NCBI RefSeq assembly: GCF_002797395.1
Contig: NZ_KZ454943.1
Span: 1 to 64,000, forward strand
Direction of reading: 5' to 3'
DNA length: 64,000 nt
DNA from: Bacillus solitudinis
GTDB taxonomy: Bacteria > Bacillota > Bacilli > Bacillales > Bacillaceae_D
Shown here: in pieces, positions 1 to 8,863 of the stretch
Layout: each line of letters starts with the position of its first letter
How positions within the stretch are numbered: position 1 is the stretch's first letter
Made by a program: the position numbers and the translations under genes
The notes under the pieces: model-generated
Seen by the model: only the letters and a program-made list of their open reading frames with translations
What the model was told of the DNA's origin: nothing
Databases searched by the model: none

Positions 1-377
1 CCGCGTGGCGTAAACTTCCCCCACACCTCAATATAACGAGGGTCCATAAGGTTGATTAAATCATTCATGATAATATTGATACAATCTTCATGGAAATCTC
101 CGTGGTTTCGAAAGCTAAATAAATACAGCTTTAACGATTTACTTTCAACCATTTTTATATCAGGTATATAACTTATATAAATTGTTGCAAAATCAGGTTG
201 ACCCGTTTTTGGACAGAGAGATGTAAATTCCGGAAAATTAAATTTCACAAAATAATCTCTCGTGTGCTTGTTATCAAATGCTTCCAGTACTTCTGGATTA
301 TATGCAAAAGTATAGGAAGTTCTTTGATTTCCTAGTAAGGAAACACCTTCTAATTCTTCATCTGTACGACCACTCAT
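1..377 (-). CDS. queF: NADPH-dependent preQ0 reductase QueF, C-terminus cut by window edge
   Basis: Reduces 7-cyano-7-deazaguanine (preQ0) to preQ1 with NADPH in the cytosol, the last free-base step before tRNA insertion. About 125 N-terminal residues are visible. They contain the segment [11 protein letters not shown], with the catalytic cysteine that forms the thioimide, and [10 protein letters not shown], with conserved substrate and cofactor residues. The start is ATG at 377, preceded by a G-rich ribosome binding site. It is last in the queC-queD-queE-queF operon, 16 bp after queE, so it should share the preQ1 riboswitch. The stop codon lies beyond the left edge. Identification is confident; only the end is missing. 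Confidence 0.93.
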   Translation of the reverse strand, partial: MSGRTDEELEGVSLLGNQRTSYTFAYNPEVLEAFDNKHTRDYFVKFNFPEFTSLCPKTGQPDFATIYISYIPDIKMVESKSLKLYLFSFRNHGDFHEDCINIIMNDLINLMDPRYIEVWGKFTPR

Positions 378-393
378 CAATTAACCCCCCCTT

Positions 394-1104
394 CTATACT
401 CCACGCTTATTTCCCCATAAAAGAGTATGCAATTGCGGCAAAACTCGCGCATCATTCATTATAGTCGAATGCGTCGCTTTCTCAATTAACCATTCATATT
501 TCTTCAGTAAAACAGATACTAACGACTGATTCTCCTCTGTTTTTACATCCTCATTTCCAACCTGCAAATAAAACGAATGATTTGGGTAACGTGTACGAAT
601 TGATTCTGCATATGTGAAATCTGTTTCATTAAAAACAACGATTTTCAAACTTAATTGTTGCTTACTTAAACGGTCGATAAACAGATCGAGCAGATTAAAA
701 TCAGTTTCCATTCCTGAACTTGGAGGCTTTGGAGAAATGGTAACGTCGTCAACATCTTTAAACCACTCTTGCCATAACGTACCTTGGGTTTCGACTGCCA
801 CCTCTACCTGCTTCTTCTTTAGAAGCTCAATTAATTCAGCAAGCCCTTCATGAAGAGCCGGATTCCCCCCAGATATCGTTACATGTGAAAAGGCATCCGC
901 CCCTTGTTCGTAGAGAGAATCCCAAATTTGTTCGGCTGTCATTAATTTACTTTTTCCTGTTCCATCCCATGTGAAACTTGAATCACACCAAGAACAGCGA
1001 AAATCGCAACCAGCTGTTCTTACAAACATTGTCTTTTTCCCGATGACCATACCTTCACCCTGAATCGTCGGTCCGAATACTTCCATTACAGGTATTTTCC
1101 TCAT
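394..1104 (-). CDS. queE: 7-carboxy-7-deazaguanine synthase QueE (radical SAM)
   Basis: Radical SAM enzyme that contracts 6-carboxy-tetrahydropterin to 7-carboxy-7-deazaguanine. The N-terminus carries FGPTIQGEG, typical of QueE, and CDFRCSWC (CX3CX2C) around residues 33-40, which binds the 4Fe-4S cluster. The length of 236 aa is normal for the Bacillus type. The start overlaps the queD stop by 4 bp (ATGA), implying translational coupling. Function and operon position agree fully with the que operon of B. subtilis. Confidence 0.96.
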   Translation of the reverse strand: MRKIPVMEVFGPTIQGEGMVIGKKTMFVRTAGCDFRCSWCDSSFTWDGTGKSKLMTAEQIWDSLYEQGADAFSHVTISGGNPALHEGLAELIELLKKKQVEVAVETQGTLWQEWFKDVDDVTISPKPPSSGMETDFNLLDLFIDRLSKQQLSLKIVVFNETDFTYAESIRTRYPNHSFYLQVGNEDVKTEENQSLVSVLLKKYEWLIEKATHSTIMNDARVLPQLHTLLWGNKRGV

Positions 1105-1526
1105 GAAAAATCCTCCTGTTTAGGACGATAGACAACATAACTTGTCGGGGTTTCGCGAACAATAACCTGAAGACATGTCGGTTTGTTAGGCTGCGATTTG
1201 AGATCGGTTTGCACGCTTTTCCAAATTTGCTCTGCCACAATTTCAGTTGTCGGAAAAAGTTGTTCGTATTCTGGATGATCATTAAGAAGTGTATGATCAT
1301 AACGTTTATGAATCAAGTCCTTAAGTCTTTTAAAATTAACAAGAAAGCCTGTATCATCTAGATCATCACCTGCGATTGTAATGTTAATAAAGTACGTATG
1401 ACCATGCATATCTTTACACTGTCCGGCACGTTCATCTGGTATAAAATGAGCGGCTGCCAGATGCATATCTTTATTTAATTCAAATCGATAAGAATGAGGA
1501 ACTTGCGGGTAAAATTGTTGAATCAA
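1101..1526 (-). CDS. queD: 6-carboxy-5,6,7,8-tetrahydropterin synthase QueD
   Basis: Converts 7,8-dihydroneopterin triphosphate to 6-carboxy-tetrahydropterin, the first committed step of deazaguanine synthesis. It belongs to the PTPS/QueD fold. The segment CKDMHGHTY (about residues 37-45), with AAHF upstream, supplies the zinc-binding histidines and the catalytic cysteine. At 141 aa it is of normal size. It overlaps queC upstream and queE downstream by 4 bp each, so the three genes are tightly coupled. Confidence 0.95.
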   Translation of the reverse strand: MIQQFYPQVPHSYRFELNKDMHLAAAHFIPDERAGQCKDMHGHTYFINITIAGDDLDDTGFLVNFKRLKDLIHKRYDHTLLNDHPEYEQLFPTTEIVAEQIWKSVQTDLKSQPNKPTCLQVIVRETPTSYVVYRPKQEDFS

Positions 1527-2188
1527 TTTTTATCACCTGCCTTTTTAACCAAGTAGGCATCAAGCCCTCTTTGGCGTAATTTACAGGAAGGGCATTCCCC
1601 ACAACCTTCACCGCGAATTCCGTGATAGCATGTTAACGTTTTTTCACGGATAAACGCTAGGGCGTTAAATTCGTCAGCCATTTCCCATGTCTCTTCTTTA
1701 TTTAACCACATAAGTGGAGTGTGAATAACAAATTGTTCATCCATGGCAAGGTTCAATGTTACATTTAACGACTTTATGAAGATATCTCGACAATCAGGAT
1801 AACCACTAAAATCTGTTTCACACACGCCCGTTATTAAATGACGTGCACCTTGTGCCTTGGCATAAATCGCTGCAAACGATAGGAATAAATGGTTGCGTCC
1901 TGGTACAAATGTTGACGGGAGCTCCCCATCTTCTCCTTCTTTCACTTCAATTTCATCTCTAGTTAGAGCATTTGCCGATAATTGGTTAATTAATCCCATA
2001 TCTAACACATGAAAGGAGACACCTAACTCACTTGCAATCTCTTTAGCACATTCAATTTCTTGACTGTGACGTTGTCCGTAATTAAATGTAACGGTTGCTA
2101 CCTCTTTAAAATGATGAAGTGCCCAAAACAGGCAGGTGGTGCTGTCTTGCCCACCACTAAATACAACAACTGCTTTTTCGTCTTTCAT
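1523..2188 (-). CDS. queC: 7-cyano-7-deazaguanine synthase QueC
   Basis: ATP-dependent ligase that converts 7-carboxy-7-deazaguanine and ammonia to preQ0. The PP-loop SGGQDSTTC (about residues 11-19) binds ATP. The C-terminal cysteines in [16 protein letters not shown] form the structural zinc site of the family. At 221 aa it is the usual length. It is first in the queCDEF operon, and its leader (2189-2330) carries a preQ1-I riboswitch and a terminator hairpin, so the operon should be shut off by its end product. Confidence 0.96.
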   Translation of the reverse strand: MKDEKAVVVFSGGQDSTTCLFWALHHFKEVATVTFNYGQRHSQEIECAKEIASELGVSFHVLDMGLINQLSANALTRDEIEVKEGEDGELPSTFVPGRNHLFLSFAAIYAKAQGARHLITGVCETDFSGYPDCRDIFIKSLNVTLNLAMDEQFVIHTPLMWLNKEETWEMADEFNALAFIREKTLTCYHGIRGEGCGECPSCKLRQRGLDAYLVKKAGDKN

Positions 2189-2259
2189 TTACTTATTTCT
2201 CCCTTCTTACGTAGAAGAACAAGCATTCGAAACCTAATCTCTTATTTAAAAAACGCACT

Positions 2260-2283
2260 AAAAAACCGTACAAAGACGTACAG
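2260..2283 (-). terminator. Attenuator hairpin of the preQ1 riboswitch
   Basis: On the minus strand a 6-bp stem (CTGTAC with GTACGG, one G-U pair, 6-nt loop) is followed by a run of T. It lies directly after the preQ1 aptamer and before queC, as expected for a transcription-terminating off switch. The stem is short, so strength is uncertain. Confidence 0.65.
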
Positions 2284-2290
2284 TAATATC

Positions 2291-2325
2291 TTAGTTTTTT
2301 ATAGAGGGAGTTTGCGAACCTCTAG
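2291..2325 (-). promoter_or_regulatory. preQ1-I riboswitch upstream of queCDEF
   Basis: The minus-strand leader reads AGAGGTTCGCAAACTCCCTC followed by an A-rich tail ending AAAAAACTAA. This is the class I preQ1 aptamer: stem P1 (AGAGG with CCTCT), a short loop, and the A-rich 3' tail that forms the H-type pseudoknot. It lies about 100 nt upstream of queC and just before a T-tailed hairpin. PreQ1 binding should favour termination. Confidence 0.93.
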
Positions 2326-2460
2326 ATCTTTTCTACATGATCTTTCGTTTTTTATCATATCATATTTAATGGAGAGGTCGCTATTCTTTTCACTTAAGAG
2401 GAGAATTGGTAAACTAATGAAGAACTCGCGATAATTAACTACATAGAATTGAGGGGTATT

Positions 2461-3693
2461 ATGACAACATTTCATGAAAAACTCGAAAAGTACGCTGAAC
2501 TCGCCGTTAAGGTTGGGATTAATATTCAGCCTGGACAAACTCTAATCATTCGTGCACCTTTATTTGCGGCGGACCTCGCTCGACTTTCCGCTAAAAAAGC
2601 GTATCAAGCAGGAGCTAAAATTGTTCATGTGGATTGGAGTGATGAAGAGGTTACAAAAATTAAATTTGACCATGCCCCTGAAGAAGCATTCCATGAATTT
2701 CCAACTTGGGTAACGAAAGGGTATGAAGAACTTGCTGAGAAAGGGGCTGCCTTTTTAAGTATCACAGGAAGTGACCCAGACTTACTAAAAGGGGCCGATC
2801 CCGAAAATGTCTCTAATGCCAATAAAGCGAGTGGAAAAGCAATGGAAGGCTTTCGGTCATACATAACATCTGATAAAGTCAGTTGGTCTATCGTGGCAGC
2901 TCCTTCAGCTGGTTGGGCAAAGAAAGTTTTTCCGGATGAAGAAGCAGAAACCGCGATTGCAAAGCTTTGGGAGGCCATATTCTCTGCGGTGAGAATCAAT
3001 CAAGCTGACCCTGTAGCTGCTTGGAAAAACCACTTAGCCTTGTTAGATGAAAAAATGAATATTCTCAACGATCGACATTTTAAAGAACTTCATTATTTAG
3101 CTGAGGGTACGGATTTAATTATTGAATTACCCGAGACACATCTCTGGGTTAGCGGCGGGAGTACAAACAAAGACGGAACCCAATTTGTAGCCAATATGCC
3201 AACAGAAGAAGTGTTCACATCCGCCAAAAAGACAGGAGTAAATGGAACTGTTTCTAGCACGAAGCCTTTGAATTATGGTGGAACAATGATAAATAATTTC
3301 TCGCTCCGTTTTAAAGATGGGAAGGTCGTCGACTTTAAAGCTGAAGAAGGATATGAAACGTTAAAACGCCTACTTGATACCGACGAAGGGTCTCGATTCA
3401 TTGGAGAGGTTGCCTTAGTTCCTCATCAGTCACCTATTTCGGATACAAATATAATTTTCTATAATACCTTATTTGATGAAAATGCTTCAAATCACCTTGC
3501 CATTGGTAGTGCGTACGCTTTTTGTATTGAAGGCGGAAAAGATATGAATAAAGAAGATCTCGAGAAAAACGGTCTAAACACTAGCATGACTCATGTTGAC
3601 TTTATGATTGGAGCGGCCGACATGAACATCGATGGTATTCATGCTGACGGGCGTAGAGAGCCTGTCTTCCGCAATGGGAACTGGGCAATATAA
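2461..3693 (+). CDS. M29-family aminopeptidase (AmpS/aminopeptidase T type)
   Basis: Cytosolic two-metal aminopeptidase of peptidase family M29, about 410 aa, removing N-terminal residues from peptides. The C-terminal half has the family hallmarks: ELPETHLWVSGG, VFTSAKKTGVNG, and NTLFDENASNHLAIGSAY with acidic and histidine metal ligands. I chose ATG 2461 because GAGGGG sits 4-5 nt upstream; an in-frame TTG at 2449 would place that site inside the gene. It diverges from the que operon and is followed by a strong palindromic terminator. Confidence 0.93.
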   Translation: MTTFHEKLEKYAELAVKVGINIQPGQTLIIRAPLFAADLARLSAKKAYQAGAKIVHVDWSDEEVTKIKFDHAPEEAFHEFPTWVTKGYEELAEKGAAFLSITGSDPDLLKGADPENVSNANKASGKAMEGFRSYITSDKVSWSIVAAPSAGWAKKVFPDEEAETAIAKLWEAIFSAVRINQADPVAAWKNHLALLDEKMNILNDRHFKELHYLAEGTDLIIELPETHLWVSGGSTNKDGTQFVANMPTEEVFTSAKKTGVNGTVSSTKPLNYGGTMINNFSLRFKDGKVVDFKAEEGYETLKRLLDTDEGSRFIGEVALVPHQSPISDTNIIFYNTLFDENASNHLAIGSAYAFCIEGGKDMNKEDLEKNGLNTSMTHVDFMIGAADMNIDGIHADGRREPVFRNGNWAI

Positions 3694-3792
3694 GGTAGAA
3701 TTATTTTGATGAATTGGTAACAGTCGTTTCAATCACTTAATGAGGTCGCATGTGCTTTTCATCCTCATCAAAATTTTAGCGATATCAACAAT

Positions 3793-3840
3793 AAGGGGTT
3801 GTGTCATAAGGTGAAAACCTCCCTTATGACACAACCCCTT
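3793..3840. repeat. Long palindrome, bidirectional terminator, dispersed repeat copy 1
   Basis: Perfect 19-bp arms AAGGGGTTGTGTCATAAGG and its complement flank a 10-nt loop. It lies between convergent genes (aminopeptidase on plus, rhbF on minus) and can terminate both. The arm sequence recurs near 14.06 kb and 20.45 kb and, decayed, near 19.81 kb, so it is a dispersed family and not a one-off hairpin. Confidence 0.85.
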
Positions 3841-3900
3841 AAATATTTCATATAAGTCAGGCTTCGCGTCACGCTGCTGTTATCTGCTTTAAGTTTCCGG

Positions 3901-5736
3901 TTATGATTTCACTTTTTCTTTAATAGAGACAAGATGCAACGGATTCTGTACTTTTCCAAACTCAGATGCATGAGGGCGATCGTCATCATCCTCGTAGCCA
4001 TAATCAATCATTCTGTTACGGTTTAAACATAGCTTCGTATAAGATGGTTTCAGCAAATCAAACAGATGGAACCTTTCCGTAAGTTCCGGAAAACGGCTTT
4101 GATAAGCGATAATCGTTTCTCTTAGTAAGCGCCAAAATCTTTCCTCTTCATAATGATTATAGGTCTCTAAGATACCTGTTAAGTAACGGAAATGGCAGAC
4201 AAAAAGCCCCGTGAAAATAAATTGACATAACCCCTCAGCCCCTTCACTACGAAGAATAGGCTTTAATTCCTCCGGTAAATGTTGTAGTTCAGGAAGAGGT
4301 TCTTCACTAACATTTACATCATCAACAAAGTCTTTCATCGCTAAACGACTTGGGACATAATTCTCCAACACTAATACGGTATTTTGGCCATGCGGGGAAA
4401 ACACCGTTCCATATTTATAAAGATAATGCAATAATGGCGGTAATGTTACGCTAAATAGCTTTTTAATCCACTCGTCAACCGATAATCCCGACTTTTCGAT
4501 TAGTGCAGAGACAAATGGCTTTCCTGTGTTGTCTACATAAAGCAAGGAAGCTAATGTGATCGGTTGTTCTCCTTCGTCTAAAAACGAGTAAATCGACTCA
4601 CGCCAAATACTTCCTAACATTTCAAGACACTGATAAGGTGCTCCCAAAAGCTTTGAATAATATGGATGATCATAATTTACACTAGCCACTTCTCCGGGCA
4701 AGATCAAACGACATTCATCTCGTAAGAAAGTATCCTGGTCACGGATGCTGTGAATATATTCCGTGATGAGTGGTGCGACAACGGTTCGTTCCCCAGGGAG
4801 GCCACGGTATACTAGGGTATTTAAAATACTCATAGGTAATTTAACGTGATGTTTACCTTTATCACTTGTATTAACAAACGTACGAATCGACTGCTGCGGA
4901 AGATAATCATCTTCACCCTCCCCAAGAGGAATAATTCTTTGTTGAGCGATATCCTCGGGGAAATACTGGATAATGATATTATTCCATTGCCATTCATGGA
5001 TTGGCATAAAAAGATAATTAGAAGTTTCTAGTTCTTTTCCTTTTAACATTTCCATGAAATACTCGAATGTCTCATTCCCTAACTCTGCTTGAATTAACGA
5101 TTTACAATCTAATGTTGAAACAGAATGAAAGGTTGCATAATCCTTATGCACAGCTACCCATGAAAGCTTCACTTGCTGTTTTTGCTCTGGCGAATAAGAG
5201 AGATAATCTTGATAATCAAATCCAATTCGTCCCTTATTATATGTAATCCATGGATGTCCCTCCATCTCTCCCTCTAATTCTCCATAATCCATATCGATTA
5301 ACTCTTCAACACTTTGCTTTTGCTTACTCTGTAAAATATGGGCATCTGCTAATAAGGTGTTATTATATTCTTTAATGAGATGTGCTGTTGTCAAAGGCTT
5401 CATTCCGACTGTTTGCTGAATATCTAATATAAATTGAATCGGTTTATTGCCTTTTTCCCATTCTCCATTTCTTAGGCAATGGATCGTTTCTGGATTAATT
5501 CGATAGCTGTCCATTAAACGTTTTTTTCCTTCAAATTGGTAGCGGACTTCTTGGCCTCGCTCGCTCTCCTTGAGGACAAGTTGATAAACGGTACAACTTT
5601 CTGTATCCTCAATAACATCAGGCTGTATAATCTCTTCGTACATAAATTCTGAGATCATTTTCGCTAATAAGTTCAAACTGACTTGCTCCCAATTTGCTGG
5701 TTTTAATATTTCTTGTACTTGGATACTATTTTGCAT
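3901..5736 (-). CDS. rhbF: NIS siderophore synthetase, IucA/IucC family (RhbF-like)
   Basis: ATP-dependent NRPS-independent siderophore synthetase, 611 aa, that would condense a hydroxamate diamine with citrate or a citrate mono-amide. Family signs are the HPWITYNKGR segment, FMPIHEWQWNN, the central SIRTF, and the C-terminal SPHGQNTVL active-site motif followed by the FhuF-like end. It is the last gene of the operon, after the MFS gene, as rhbF closes the rhizobactin set. By that analogy it makes the second amide bond; the order of action is inferred. It ends just before a palindromic terminator. Confidence 0.9.
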   Translation of the reverse strand: MQNSIQVQEILKPANWEQVSLNLLAKMISEFMYEEIIQPDVIEDTESCTVYQLVLKESERGQEVRYQFEGKKRLMDSYRINPETIHCLRNGEWEKGNKPIQFILDIQQTVGMKPLTTAHLIKEYNNTLLADAHILQSKQKQSVEELIDMDYGELEGEMEGHPWITYNKGRIGFDYQDYLSYSPEQKQQVKLSWVAVHKDYATFHSVSTLDCKSLIQAELGNETFEYFMEMLKGKELETSNYLFMPIHEWQWNNIIIQYFPEDIAQQRIIPLGEGEDDYLPQQSIRTFVNTSDKGKHHVKLPMSILNTLVYRGLPGERTVVAPLITEYIHSIRDQDTFLRDECRLILPGEVASVNYDHPYYSKLLGAPYQCLEMLGSIWRESIYSFLDEGEQPITLASLLYVDNTGKPFVSALIEKSGLSVDEWIKKLFSVTLPPLLHYLYKYGTVFSPHGQNTVLVLENYVPSRLAMKDFVDDVNVSEEPLPELQHLPEELKPILRSEGAEGLCQFIFTGLFVCHFRYLTGILETYNHYEEERFWRLLRETIIAYQSRFPELTERFHLFDLLKPSYTKLCLNRNRMIDYGYEDDDDRPHASEFGKVQNPLHLVSIKEKVKS

Positions 5737-5763
5737 GAGTCACTCTCCTATATTTTATTTGCT

Positions 5764-6951
5764 TTACGCAACATCTACTTTCTGAACTTGCGGCATTCGA
5801 TCTTTAAAAATCGTTTGGCGTGCTACAAACAATGTAAGCAAACAAATGACTCCGCCAAAAACGAACGGCATTGCTAAGTTATATGAACTAACTGTCATTG
5901 AAGCGAGTAATGGTGCAACTAGCAAACCTGCATTTTGAAACGATGATGCGATCGTATAGTTAACGTGTAGCTGATTACTACTTTTATTAAATAAGTAAAG
6001 TTCGAGTGCAGATTGTGCAATTGCGAGAAAGAAACCATAAATACTCCTTCCAATACATAAGACAAGTAAACTACTAGTCATTCCTTGTAAAATAAGACTA
6101 ATAGCTAAGACACCTAAAGCGAACGCAAAAACAAAGGATAACTTCTCAGGTGAACAGATCTTCCGAATAGTTGGATAAGCAATAATCGCCATCAAACTCG
6201 GAATCATAAATAAGATACTACTCTCAACTAACGACAGTTGAAAATCAGTGATTGTATACGTTACAAAATAAGGACGAATCATATTGTTTGCAGTATGAAA
6301 GGCAAAAATGACAAGACCGATTGTAACTAAAAAACGAAATTGTTTTTCTCTTGAGTGAACCAAATGTTTGTTAGGTACCGTTTTTTTCCTTGATGATAGC
6401 TTTCGAAATGTGATGCAACAAATAAGCCAAATGACGACCTCTGTTGCAGCCAACCCGTAAAATAATAGCAAGGGATTTTCAAGTTTGATAATCAATGCCC
6501 CTGATAATGTCCCTAAGATGATCGCTCCGTGAAAGAGCATATGGTACGTTCCAACGATCCGAGATCGTTTCCCCTTTCCATTTAGCTCAATCAGCAAAGG
6601 ATAAATGAGAAAAAAGCTGCTTTTTCCAATTAAAAGTAAAACAGTAAACCATAAAAATTGCTGTACATCTTGTGCCCCTGCCATTCCAACTAACATTACA
6701 GCTGAAATCCATTGTCCTACATACAACAAGTGCCTAACTTCAAAGTATTTCGAAAGTATCCCCCAAATCGGAACTGCAATGACAACCGTTAAACGAGCGA
6801 TGAAAATATAAAGCGCAGTATATTCCAAATCAGTGATTCCAAATACCTTTTCGAAAAACTGAGGATAAAAAGGCGACAGTGCCACATCTGTATACACTAA
6901 ATAGAAAATCAAGAAAAACAACACTGCCTGGCTCGCTTTGAAAGAAGTCAT
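5764..6951 (-). CDS. MFS transporter, probable siderophore exporter
   Basis: 395-aa polytopic membrane protein with about 12 hydrophobic segments, consistent with the major facilitator superfamily. Position is the main clue to its job: it abuts the stop of the hydroxylase gene and lies 27 bp before the second synthetase gene, inside an otherwise purely biosynthetic siderophore operon. Export of the finished siderophore is therefore likely. Uptake is less likely, because hydroxamate-iron import normally uses an ABC transporter, and none is present here. Substrate is inferred. Confidence 0.82.
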   Translation of the reverse strand: MTSFKASQAVLFFLIFYLVYTDVALSPFYPQFFEKVFGITDLEYTALYIFIARLTVVIAVPIWGILSKYFEVRHLLYVGQWISAVMLVGMAGAQDVQQFLWFTVLLLIGKSSFFLIYPLLIELNGKGKRSRIVGTYHMLFHGAIILGTLSGALIIKLENPLLLFYGLAATEVVIWLICCITFRKLSSRKKTVPNKHLVHSREKQFRFLVTIGLVIFAFHTANNMIRPYFVTYTITDFQLSLVESSILFMIPSLMAIIAYPTIRKICSPEKLSFVFAFALGVLAISLILQGMTSSLLVLCIGRSIYGFFLAIAQSALELYLFNKSSNQLHVNYTIASSFQNAGLLVAPLLASMTVSSYNLAMPFVFGGVICLLTLFVARQTIFKDRMPQVQKVDVA

Positions 6952-8316
6952 TTACGAAACCCCAAATTGCTGAAAAACATTACGCTTTGAAACAGGATAT
7001 ACCTCCCGATTCGCTAGTTGATTAATGATTCTAGAATTCCGATAAGCCCCCAGTCCCAAGTCTGGGGCCCCGACTCCATGTGTATGCATTTCACCATTTT
7101 GAATAAAAATTTTATTGGCAATATCGTCCGTGAGCTTAAGCTGATAATTTTCCTCTACGATATACCTCCCTTTTTCATCCCACTCAATAAGCATGTGCAG
7201 ACCGGAAAGAAACTTCGGAATAGGATGTTGATAGCCTGTAGCTGCTACGACAACCTCACTTTCATGTGTAAAGGTTTGCCCCTGCTCCCATTGTTTGCAC
7301 AGCAACTGATATTTCGTGCTTGTGCCTAAGTTAATCTCCTTCACATCTGCTACTTCCGTTTTAGCAAGCAAACGAACAGGGGGTGTCTCTCCACCGACGG
7401 AATATTCATAAAGGGCATCATAAATATCAGCAATCGTCGCTGCACTAATTCCTTTATATAGCAAGTCCTGTTTCGGTAGTTGTTCGTCCTTTTTTCCCTG
7501 TGTTAATCGATAAAAATAATCGGTATAATCCGGTGAAAAATGCTCCAATCCTAGCTTTGAGTATTCCATTGGAAAGAAGCCTCTTGATCGTGTAAACCAA
7601 TCTAATTGATAGTGATAAATATGCTGTTCCTTTAACAGTTCAAGAAAGACTTCAGCCGCACTTTGTCCTGAACCTACAACCGTAATTGAATCCGACTGAC
7701 GTAAACGCTCTCGATTTTGTAAAAACTCAGCAGAATGGAAAATATCTTCTCTAGAAAGATCAGCCATGCTACCCGGAATATAGGGGACACTTCCAATCCC
7801 AATGACAAGATGACGAGTATAATAGTAGTCGACCTCTTCTGTTTCCATGTTCTTTGTTTCGACTTTAAAGTAACCGTTTTGGCTGTCTAAATTCACCTCA
7901 AACTCATTTACTTCAGTTAAATCAGTTTGCCAATGAATTGCTGTCACTTTCCTCCCAAAGCAGCAGTTTGTTACTTGTTCTGAGACCCACTTGCAATAAT
8001 GGTTGTACTCCCTTCTTGGAATGTGAAATCGTTCAAGAAAATAAAATTTATATAATCGTTCATGCTCGTGTAAATAATTTAGAAAACTGAACCTGCTCTT
8101 TGGATTAGCCATTGTAACAAGGTCTGCTAAAAACGGGACTTGAAGGGTCGTATCCTCAATAAGAAGCCCCCCGTGCCATTCAAAATGAGGTTTCTGTTCA
8201 AAAAAAAGTGCCTTTACTTCCGTGCTCTCTTCTAGTAATGCTGCTAAGCCTAGATTAAAAGGACCAATACCAATGCCAATGACGTCATACATGCTGTTGC
8301 CCGGTGAAGTTGACAT
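6952..8316 (-). CDS. rhbE: L-lysine/ornithine-type N-monooxygenase (RhbE-like diamine N-hydroxylase)
   Basis: FAD- and NADPH-dependent amine N-hydroxylase of the IucD/SidA/PvdA family, 454 aa. GIGIGPFNLGLAALLE near the N-terminus is the FAD-binding motif, VVGSGQSAAEVFLEL is the NADPH-binding motif, and ATGYQHPIPKFL is typical of the C-terminal region. I start it at ATG 8316 because AGGAGG lies 7 nt upstream; a longer frame up to 8349 exists. It overlaps the acetyltransferase end by 32 bp. In this operon the substrate should be 1,3-diaminopropane. Confidence 0.92.
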   Translation of the reverse strand: MSTSPGNSMYDVIGIGIGPFNLGLAALLEESTEVKALFFEQKPHFEWHGGLLIEDTTLQVPFLADLVTMANPKSRFSFLNYLHEHERLYKFYFLERFHIPRREYNHYCKWVSEQVTNCCFGRKVTAIHWQTDLTEVNEFEVNLDSQNGYFKVETKNMETEEVDYYYTRHLVIGIGSVPYIPGSMADLSREDIFHSAEFLQNRERLRQSDSITVVGSGQSAAEVFLELLKEQHIYHYQLDWFTRSRGFFPMEYSKLGLEHFSPDYTDYFYRLTQGKKDEQLPKQDLLYKGISAATIADIYDALYEYSVGGETPPVRLLAKTEVADVKEINLGTSTKYQLLCKQWEQGQTFTHESEVVVAATGYQHPIPKFLSGLHMLIEWDEKGRYIVEENYQLKLTDDIANKIFIQNGEMHTHGVGAPDLGLGAYRNSRIINQLANREVYPVSKRNVFQQFGVS

Positions 8317-8863
8317 CCTTCCACCTCCTAAAAAAAGTTGCACGCTCACAAAACATCAGCAATCCTCGTTTGTCAGGAAGCTCGATTTCGTTTTGCGCTT
8401 CAAAGCCACACTTTTTAAAAATGTGAATCATCTTTTCATTACGTACATCCGGCTCTGCGACAATTTTACTTGTACCCTCACTCTGAAATAAGAAAGCAGT
8501 CATCGCTCGCAAGAAAGGTAACGCTAACCCTTTCCCTAAAAATTCTTTAGGTCCAAACAAGAGGTGAATCCCTTGATCTTCCTCTTCAAGCTGATAGTAA
8601 TTTGCAATAATGTCATCTTTGGTCCAGTAACATTCCCAGTAACTCATCGGTTCACCGTTAACATGGCCAATATACAAAGTCTGATGACGATCACATAATA
8701 ACTTTTGCAAATGTGCCTTATAGTCAAGGAGAGGGAAGTTTTGCTTCCAAAAAGGAATGACATGGGCTTGATTATGCCAATAATGTAAACGTTCCAAATC
8801 ATCCTCTAGCTTGACTTGTCGAAATGAGATCTCATAACCAGTCTCTTCATCAATAAGCTTCAC
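8285..8863 (-). CDS. rhbD: GNAT acyltransferase for hydroxylamine acetylation (RhbD/IucB-like)
   Basis: 192-aa GNAT-fold protein of the IucB/RhbD siderophore group. The HYWHNQAHVIPFWKQNF segment and the LLFGPKEFLGKGLALPFLRA acetyl-CoA region are typical. It should transfer an acetyl group from acetyl-CoA onto the N-hydroxylated diamine to form the hydroxamate. It overlaps the synthetase gene upstream by 14 bp and the hydroxylase gene downstream by 32 bp, so the three are translationally coupled. Confidence 0.9.
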   Translation of the reverse strand: MKLIDEETGYEISFRQVKLEDDLERLHYWHNQAHVIPFWKQNFPLLDYKAHLQKLLCDRHQTLYIGHVNGEPMSYWECYWTKDDIIANYYQLEEEDQGIHLLFGPKEFLGKGLALPFLRAMTAFLFQSEGTSKIVAEPDVRNEKMIHIFKKCGFEAQNEIELPDKRGLLMFCERATFFRRWKDVNFTGQQHV

